Below, in pieces: positions 56,711-64,000 of a DNA stretch of 64,000 nt. Made by a program: the position numbers and the translations under genes. The notes beneath the pieces were generated by a model. That model had not been told where the DNA came from, searched no databases, and saw only the letters and a program-made list of their open reading frames with translations. Every line of letters begins with the position of its first letter. The first letter of the stretch is position 1. This DNA is from Muscardinus avellanarius. Its lineage: Eukaryota; Chordata; Mammalia; Rodentia; Gliridae. The stretch is from NCBI GenBank assembly GCA_963383645.1, contig OY726565.1:30002034-30066033 (forward strand), given 5' to 3'.

Positions 56711-57515
56711 GATAAAAAATGTGAATACATTATATGTCTATACAATAAAATGATGCTTTAAGTTTTCCATCTAGAATCCTTTACCCTTTATCTTCAAAGA
56801 TATCTCATTTTATTACCCAACCCTCCTGAAGACAGCCATATGTCTAGTGGAAACAGAACTCCAACAGGCATAAGTGGTATAAAAATAGTCTCATTTTCCT
56901 TGCCATAGACTGGAACATATATGTCTACAAGGTGTAAAATAATATGATAGATCTCTGTGGGGATACTTAATATTTGGTATTAATATTACTAACCCTAAGT
57001 TGGTCTATATCAGCACAGGAAAGTTGTCTGGTAGATTTAGTTCAGATTTAGCTTTTATTCATTGTTTTGTGAGTCAAAAATTTAAAAAAATCATTAATTT
57101 TTACTAAATATTATAAAAATCAGTTATTACAAATTTATATTGATAACAGTATCTTACAAGTTTCTCAATGTCAGAGAAAAAAGGTACACATGTAAGTGGA
57201 AAGGGCAAACTGGAATGAACTCTGTGATGGTGGATTAGAAGTATTGATTTCACAACCAATGCATGTATTTCTTAAGAAAGCCCACTTAAAAGGCCTGGAA
57301 ACAGTGTAATTCCATTAGATATGAACATATTTTGACTCCAGATCTTTGGAAAAAATTACAGATCCCAGGGCAGGATTAGAGAAATCAAAGATTGAACTAT
57401 AAATCTTTTAACTCCTGGAAAATCAGGAAGTGCTTTAAAAATGAGTGCTTTTTAAAGAACACAAACCATTCTGAGAACCAACTGGCCAAATCTAGGGAAT
57501 TTGAGCATCAAAATG
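56711..57515. other. AT-rich stretch, nothing recognised
   Basis: No repeat family or gene signal that I can name. Confidence 0.4.
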
Positions 57516-57519
57516 GAAG

Positions 57520-57827
57520 CTATGGAGAAAAAAGATCATAGGAGGAACTCTAGAAGAAAAAGGAGAAACCATAGATGAGCAAATAACATGACCTATGTTA
57601 GGAGGATGGGAGAGGGGGAGAGGGAAGTTCCCTAATGTACATGAAGTGCATTTATAAACATCAACGTCAATCACTTAAGCCAAACATAAGAAGGAGGGAG
57701 CAGGGAAGGAATGCGGTGAGAATTGGGGAAGGGCTAAATGAGTGATGTGTACATGTATGCCTCTACCATCTTGTACCCCATTAAGATAATGCACCAATAA
57801 AATATTAAAAATAAATAAATAAATAAA
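57520..57827 (+). mobile_element. 5'-truncated L1 3'UTR
   Basis: gaaaaaagatcataggaggaac, a G-rich purine tract, caatcacttaagccaaacat, gatgtgtacatgtatgcctc and caccaataaaa with AAAT-rich tail. Confidence 0.9.
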
Positions 57828-58117
57828 AGCATCGATCCATCCTGAATGTAAGAGTGATATTTGCAGATTTGCAGGAGAGAGATGCTTGGTGGATAACAAG
57901 GAGTGCATGACAAAAGGGAGTGGGAGAGAGAGGAGATGATTTAAGTAAAGGAAACAACACAAAACTAGGCAGCTGATAAGCATAGTACTTTTGGGAATCA
58001 TATGCTAGGAATATATATGGAGGAGTGAGATGAGAAAAGGCTGGGGAGATAACATCATGTAATAACATCATATTATCATTAAGAGTGTAAATTTTACCAG
58101 CAGGCTCTACATTGCCA

Positions 58118-58370
58118 TTTTTTTTTTTACTTTTATTGGTGCATTATAGTCTCATGTCTGTCTCCACACTGTCCTTCCCGATACAGGATGTTGAGATTGA
58201 CATTGGTTTTCTCTCATATGTACATGTCAATGGGTGTGATTCCTTCACTGATTCTCTCTACTCCTCCCCTCTTCCTAGACCACCTCGGGCTCCACTGCAG
58301 TTTGTCTTCCATTATCTCTGGTATCCCAATTACTCCCTAGTTTCTGCACATGAGAGAAAATCTGCTGAGT
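58118..58370 (-). mobile_element. L1 3'UTR, antisense
   Basis: T-run, acttttattggtgcattatagtc, C/T-rich tract, ccctagtttctgcacatgaga. An overlapping plus frame (58112-58516) is chance, since it lies antisense to an L1 3'UTR. Confidence 0.84.
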
Positions 58371-58574
58371 TAACTTATGGTATCCCAAATCACATATGGA
58401 AGACAATAATTAAAAAGTCAAGTGCTACTCTGTTTTTTATGTGTTCTGATTTTTGTTTGCTTATCAAAATTGTACTAATATTGGAGTCAGAGATCACTAG
58501 AATAATAATTTTCTGAGCTGTGAACAAGATTCACTTTATATTTCACCTCTGTGCATGGATCACTATATGATTAA

Positions 58575-58576
<2 letters not shown>

Positions 58577-58632
<56 letters not shown>
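58577..58632 (+). repeat. (CT)28 microsatellite as SINE tail
   Basis: Perfect CT run directly before a minus-strand SINE tRNA-like arm. Confidence 0.98.
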
Positions 58633-58634
<2 letters not shown>

Positions 58635-58822
58635 TGGAGACTGAACCCAGAGAATTATTCTATCGCTGAGCTACACCCTCAGCCCTATCTTATTTTGAAA
58701 CAGGTCTTCCTAAGTTGCCGATAGCCTCACTAAGTTGCTAAGGCTGGCTTCAAAATTGTGATCCTCCTATCTTAGCCTCCCAAGCAATGGGATTACATAA
58801 AGTCATGCACACCACATTTAAC
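58633..58822 (-). mobile_element. Dimeric B1-ID SINE
   Basis: tRNA-like arm (ggagactgaacccagag), short linker, 7SL-like arm ending cacaccacatttaac. Confidence 0.88.
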
Positions 58823-59079
58823 TTATTTTCTCTTTTTTATTTCCACTATTTTTTCCTTTTAATCCAATAACAAAGGTAACTTAGCATTACTATAGCACCA
58901 TACAATGTTTATAAGTCCTTCACAAAGAGAAAGAATTAGATATATCCAGTGGTTGTAAAAGAAGTTTAGAGGTTTGTTATTAAGGTAGAAAATGAGAAAA
59001 AAATAAAGAAGGTAATATTAATAGCTAAGGAAATCCCTCATACTGAAAAGTTCAAGATGAGAAAAGGAAAGAGGCTCTC

Positions 59080-59268
59080 CTTTTTTTGTGATTCTGGGGA
59101 CTGAACCTAGGGATCTTTTATCTCTGAGCTACACCTCCAGCCTTATTTAATTTTATTTATTTTGTAACAGAGTCTCAATAAATTGCCTAGGCTGGCCTCA
59201 AACCTGCAATTCTCCTGTATCAGTCTCCTAAACGTTAAGATTACAGGTATGTTCCATAATGTCTAGCT
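59080..59268 (-). mobile_element. Dimeric B1-ID SINE
   Basis: Both arms; the 7SL-like arm reads gcctaggctggcctcaaacc, closer to a plain B1 than most copies here. Strongly diverged end. Confidence 0.86.
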
Positions 59269-59295
59269 AAAGGAGGTCTTCCTAACACAATTGAT

Positions 59296-59381
59296 CCTCC
59301 TTCCTCTTCCTCCTCCTCCTCTTCTTGTTCTTCTTTTCTTCTTTTTCTTCTTCTCCCTCCTTCTTCCCTTTCTTTCTCAGC
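59296..59381 (+). repeat. Polypyrimidine tract
   Basis: About 85 bases of almost pure C/T with TCC and TTC units and a single G interruption. Confidence 0.93.
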
Positions 59382-61839
59382 TCATTAAGCCTTCAGAAAT
59401 AGAATGATTAGTGTTTATAGACACCTGATATTTCTTAGATGTCTGTGATTATGTTAGCAATGAAAACATAATGGAATGCTTTGGAACAATGCTAAGGCCT
59501 CCCAGGCTAATATCTTATAAATCACTTTAAAAATACAAATGCAGAGGAGTGATACAGCCAGGTCACCAGGTAAATAGATTCCATCCCCATTTTCTCAAGT
59601 TTGTTGACACATTTAAACTTGAGTGTTCATACTCTTTCATCTAAGAAACTTTTTTGAAAATTTTATTTGAAGGAAAGCCAAAGGAAAAACCTGTTTGCAT
59701 TTCAAATACTGTATTTAGACATTCAGTGGTAAATGTTTTATTTAGAAAAATGATTAATCGTTCTGCAAGACTTATAAAATACTTAAGAGAAGGAAAAAAA
59801 GACCTTTAAGTTGGAAAGTTTCTCTTGAAGGAATTCTAAATGTCGCAAAGAACATTCTGGGCCATTTCTTAAAAACCTTTTGCATCATAGTGTGTAAATC
59901 ATATCTGGGTTGCAACACAGAGGCAGAGAGTGTTTACAGATCATCATTATCAGAGGGGAAAAAATGACAGGGGTTGGGGGGAGGACCACTGAACTCACAA
60001 GCAAGCAGATCTCCCTGAAGGATGCCCTTGACTCTGACCTTCTATCCAAACCAAAGAAATGGAGTCAGACCATGGAAGCATTCTTGTGTGGATGCACAGC
60101 TCAGTCCTGCAGAGAGGCTCCTGTGTGAACAGTGACTTCTGAATTAGTTCTTTCCTCTCATGTCTGTCCCCTTCCACTCGTCTGTTCCGGAGAACCTCTA
60201 CAAGCTAGACAAGATAAATATCTTTCTGTTAAACTCCTTGCGCACTGGACAAAGAGTATTATAACCCTTTCACGGAAATAAAAGATTTATAGCTTCCTAC
60301 TGGTAGTTTAGGGCCATGTTCCAGGCTGCCCCCGCAGCCTCTTCTGTCTATACAGCTTCCTACTGGCCTTCCTGAAGACTCAGTCCTCTCTTCAGAAAGG
60401 CTTTCCAGTTTTAGTGCCTGGGGAAAACATGGCCAGACTGGGAGGTGCAAGAGGCCTTGTGGGAAACCCGAGATGAATTAGAACCCAACAGGGGAGAAGA
60501 CGGAGTAGAGAAGGATGTTAAAGAATTCAAAGATATTGTGCCAAATAGCTAAGCATCCTGCCAGGCCCTTCATCCTTCCTCCAGACCCCCCAACAGGAAG
60601 TACCCCACTAATGTGTTACCTTTCCTTTTGAGCAAATGCTCTTTAGCTTAGCTCCCATAAATAGGAAGATAAATCAATGTCTAGAACACTGCCAGGAGAA
60701 AGGCAGGGGCTGCTATCCAGGGTGTGAGGAACAACAGTCCAGTGCAAGCTCTGTCCCTGTGGAGACGCTGCCTTCCTTCTGCAGGTTGCCAGCATCGAAT
60801 GGGATCGCACTGGTATTCTTTTATATAGGGTTTGCACAATGGTATATGATGCTAATAATTGTTATTTTATTAGTTTGTCAAGAACAAACTAACCAAGGTT
60901 TTCCTCTCAGCAAATGTGTTCCCCAGTGAGGTATGACACAACCTCTTCCCAATGAACTTTCTACAAAATATCAAGCCATGGACAACTCTCCACTGACTGA
61001 GCACCCAATCTAATCAGAGTAATGGAGGGACACATCATTTCTTCTCTGTGTACAGAGTATCTCAGAATAGTTCAGAGGATGTGTGTATTTCCTGGGAAAA
61101 GTGTTAATAGAAAGTATTTAAGAAACTTATAATGAAATTTTATTGGCTTTTATAGTTTCTGAGAGATTTTCTTTTAAACCTGGTGTTTATCCTTTCTGCT
61201 TGAACAATAATTTTACCCTATTTGTCAAATACCAAATTAATGCTGCCAGTATTTTAGTTTTAAAAATTATATCTTAGTGAAATTCTGATTTGTTTTTATT
61301 GTGGTATCAGCAGTCACATTGTGATTTTTTTATATGTGTAGAAGCCATTTCTATTTATTTTCCTATGTGGTCACATTTTCTGTGGGTTTTTCTCCCTTTT
61401 TTATTGATTTGGATGAGCTTCTGCTATCGTATTGCAAAGAAATTAAACAGTTGGCTGTATTATGAATTTGAAATACTTTTTTCTGATGTTATATTTTGAT
61501 TTTTATGATGCATTTGCCATACAAAATTTTGAACTCTTGTGCAATTGAGTTGTATAAACTCTAGCTGATATGCTGAATTTTAAAATCTTTTTATTGTTCC
61601 TGGATGCTATATCATGCTTAGAAATTGTTTTCATGTTCCAGTTATTTATTTTAAGGTTTTTGTAATTTTTAAAATTTAAATGTTATGTGTATGTGTGTGT
61701 GTATCTACACATTGCTACCAAGTTACAGCAAGACCTTCTCTTCTTCACTGATCTGAAATGCCACATTTGTCATGTACACAATTCTCATATGAATATGGTT
61801 CATGGCTCTGTCTTTTCATGCACCAGGATTATTCCACTT
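59382..61839. other. Long unique-looking stretch, nothing recognised
   Basis: About 2.4 kb with no recognised repeat. 59900-60930 is less AT-rich and holds frames on both strands (59910-60128 and 60636-60929 plus; 60259-60450 minus) without known domains. It is the largest repeat-free, non-AT block and the best place to look for an unannotated exon or regulatory element, but I have no positive evidence for either. Confidence 0.35.
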
Positions 61840-61925
61840 TCATATTTGATAAACATTCCAAATGCCTACTATGTGCCACATGGTATTTTTCTGCTTAGGC
61901 ACTAGAGATACTGTAGCATAAGAAG
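61840..61925 (-). mobile_element. MIR-like fragment, antisense
   Basis: gcctactatgtgccacatgg, then ttaggcactagagatactgtagc is the antisense form of a MIR or related element. Confidence 0.6.
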
Positions 61926-61944
61926 ATTTTAAATAATAATGGTA

Positions 61945-62015
61945 GTGATGGAGGAAGAGGGAGGAGTGGAAGAGGAGAGGAGAAAAAGAAATAATCACCC
62001 CACACACACACACAC
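61945..62015 (+). repeat. Purine tract and short (CA)n
   Basis: ggaggaagagggaggagtgg and following purines, then cacacacacacacac at 62000-62015. Confidence 0.9.
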
Positions 62016-62326
62016 TTTCTTCCTTGGGTTTGACATTCTTTTGAATAAAAATGATAATATAAGTGAATATGTATTTAGATGGTGATAATTTCCATGAAGA
62101 AAAAGCAAAGCAGAAAGGAAGAAAAGTTGGAGGCATGGGAATTATAATGGATTGGTTGGCAAGGGCTTGCCTGACAAAAGAGCATTTGACCAAACATCCA
62201 CAGAAGGTGCAGTAAATTGTTAGATATCTGGAAGGAAAATAAAAATGAGCTGCAAGTGATTTCATGTTTTCTAAAACATAAGGAAAACAATATAGCATGA
62301 GTAGAGTGAGCAAAAGGGCAATAGTA
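62016..62326. other. Nothing recognised
   Basis: The 157-residue minus frame 61840-62313 covers this and the MIR/purine tract; it has no known domain and is antisense to repeats. Confidence 0.4.
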
Positions 62327-62511
62327 GCCAGGCATGGTGGTGCACGCTTGTAATTCCCGCACTTGGGACAGGAGGATCCTGCAGGTTCAAAGCCAGCCTC
62401 ACTGGCTTAAGAGTCCCTGTTTTCAAATTTAAAGAAAAAGTATAAAATAGATCTGGGAGTGTAGTCCAGAGGTAGAAGGGTTTCCAGGAACCCCAGTACC
62501 ACAAAAGAAAA
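62327..62511 (+). mobile_element. Dimeric SINE, fold-back arm subfamily
   Basis: gccaggcatggtggtgcacg start, deleted left arm, diagnostic gccagcctcactggct, and agggtttccaggaaccccagtacca in the right arm. Confidence 0.92.
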
Positions 62512-64000
62512 AGAGGGGCAACAGTGAAAGGATTTAAGAAGAGAGAAGAATGAAGAAGGTACTGGACAATGTAGTGAAATGGGAAACCTTTGAAGAATCG
62601 TGAACAAAAATATCTTATATGGTTTGTATGTTAAAAGAATAATAATGATAAATGTTAGGAGTAATTACACAGGCTTAAATCATAGAAATAGGACAACCAG
62701 TTAGGAGGTAAATAACAATAGTAGCTTAGACCTGAGCGGTAAGATGTGGTAATAATATTATACTTACATTCTGAAGGTAAAATTAATAGCATTGACTCTC
62801 TGGTTGGATGCTGAGTTTGAGAGAAGAACAAAGAACGTGAACAATAATACAAATTTTGATTAAACAACCAAGCAAATACAATTGCTCCTAAGTAGATTGA
62901 GAATAATATGGAAACAGCAGGCTTGAAGGAAAATATCAAGATTGCTAAGAATTCTTGAATACCCCACATATGCATCACAAACTGACAAATTAAAATATTA
63001 AGAGCTAAGATGAACTAATACTTGTTCCAATGACATGATGATACTCGTTAGAGCTATTCACAAATACTCCAATTTTCTTTCCAGGCATCTAGTAGTATTA
63101 TATATCCCCATTCAACTTCAAATTAGGTATAACCAAGTTACTAGCTGTGGAAAATGAAAGTTACCTGAAGCCTACATCATCTGAAGCCTCCATTAACCTA
63201 AGTCCTGAGTGTTTATGATGAACAAATCTCTTCCGTTATCCTGTGTCAGACATATAGCCAGAGCAAGAAATAAACATGTTTGAATGAAGCCACTTACATT
63301 TTAGAGATATTGACAACTACAACATATTTTGTATTTCCTAGTTTATTCTGACAAATATAAAAATTGGTATCGAGTATGAGATACAATCATAATACATAAC
63401 ATAAATCCATAAATATATTGCACTGCTTAATAGTCAGCTAGTAGGCAGCAAGAAAATGGTTATTGGAAGCTGCCAAAATTATGAGCAATGATACTTTTAG
63501 TAAAGCTGTTGTGAGTGAGTTGGAAGGAAGGCAGTATATCTAAAGGACCACAGTTTTCATGAAAGAGATCAGAAAATAAAATGTTTCCATTCTATTCCAA
63601 CTGTTATTGGTTTCTTTTATATGGTATCATGAAAAAAAATAAGCTCTGAAAATAATTGTCTAGCCTTGGGCAGAAATAAAAGTTAAAATGCACACACACA
63701 CACACACACAACTGCTACTAATTCTCTTTTCTCAACTTGTAAATGAAAAACTCCAGAATACCTTCCAATGATTAAAAAAAAAAAAAACTGATTGGACGCA
63801 GCAAGAATAAAATCAAGGGTATGGTTTTCAAACCCACTGTTAAAAGTTTCAGATGGATTAAAAAAGAGTAGGCACAATTGAAGGTTTAATGCCCATTTAT
63901 TCCTTTCAATTGGAAAAATGGCTTAGGAGAGACAAAAGCCTGGTCAGTTCTTAATTAACGCAAGGCAGAGAGGAGAAAGATAACAGATCTAATTAGTATG
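62512..64000. other. AT-rich stretch with one (CA)n
   Basis: A (CA)11 run at 63690-63711 is the only simple feature. No gene signal to the window end. Confidence 0.45.

Noticed and set aside
58112..58516. 134-residue plus-strand frame with hydrophobic start
   Set aside because: It begins in the T-tract of an antisense L1 3'UTR and runs through it; the hydrophobic start is encoded by poly-T.
61840..62313. 157-residue minus-strand open frame, the longest in the window
   Set aside because: It covers a MIR-like piece, a purine tract and (CA)n in antisense, gives low-complexity residues and has no known domain. Chance is the better reading.

Overview
The window looks like mammalian intergenic DNA, most likely from a squirrel-family (sciurid) rodent. 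The main reason is a very abundant dimeric SINE. Its left arm is 7SL/B1-like and its right arm is tRNA/ID-like, joined by an A-rich linker; this B1+ID architecture (MEN/STRID/B1-dID type) is known from sciurids and close relatives. Its minus-strand form opens with a T-rich tract, then the tRNA-like arm (antisense B box ggattgaaccc), the A/T linker (tattttttattcttta), the 7SL-like arm and a final ccaccatgcctggct. About 40 copies or pieces are listed. No host protein-coding gene, exon with convincing splice context, CpG island or intact RNA gene was recognised. The DNA is AT-rich and behaves like a gene desert or a large intron. Species and chromosome cannot be told from the sequence alone.

Layout. 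1-4.1 kb: SINEs in AT-rich unique DNA. About 4.3-9.0 kb: a decayed plus-strand ERV-L provirus remnant (pol fragments, then an MLT2-type 3' LTR). 9-16 kb: unique DNA, MIR, an L1 piece, a SINE nested in a SINE, and an L2. 16.76 kb: a retroposed 5' half of tRNA-Lys. 18-20.1 kb: an L2 split by a SINE, a possible minus-strand solo LTR and a Tigger-type DNA transposon. 20.6-27 kb: SINE and (CA)n clusters, including a 5'-truncated L1 inside a SINE. 27.6-33.7 kb: the L1-rich core. It holds antisense L1 pieces and an L1 5'UTR monomer array split by a younger, target-site-bounded L1 that carries ORF1 but no sense ORF2. 33.7-64 kb: unique DNA with scattered SINEs, MIR, MLT1, many short L1 3' ends in both orientations, and one L1 with a 5' inversion.

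The pieces do not work together as a pathway; they are layers of insertions. Nesting and target-site duplications (TSDs) give relative order: MIR, L2, MLT1, Tigger and ERV-L are oldest, then most L1 ends and dimeric SINEs, then the ORF1-bearing L1. I found no CRISPR array, operon, bacterial feature or new enzymatic system. The most unusual items are the tailless tRNA-half retroposon, the ORF2-less composite L1 and an unassigned repeat present in two copies.
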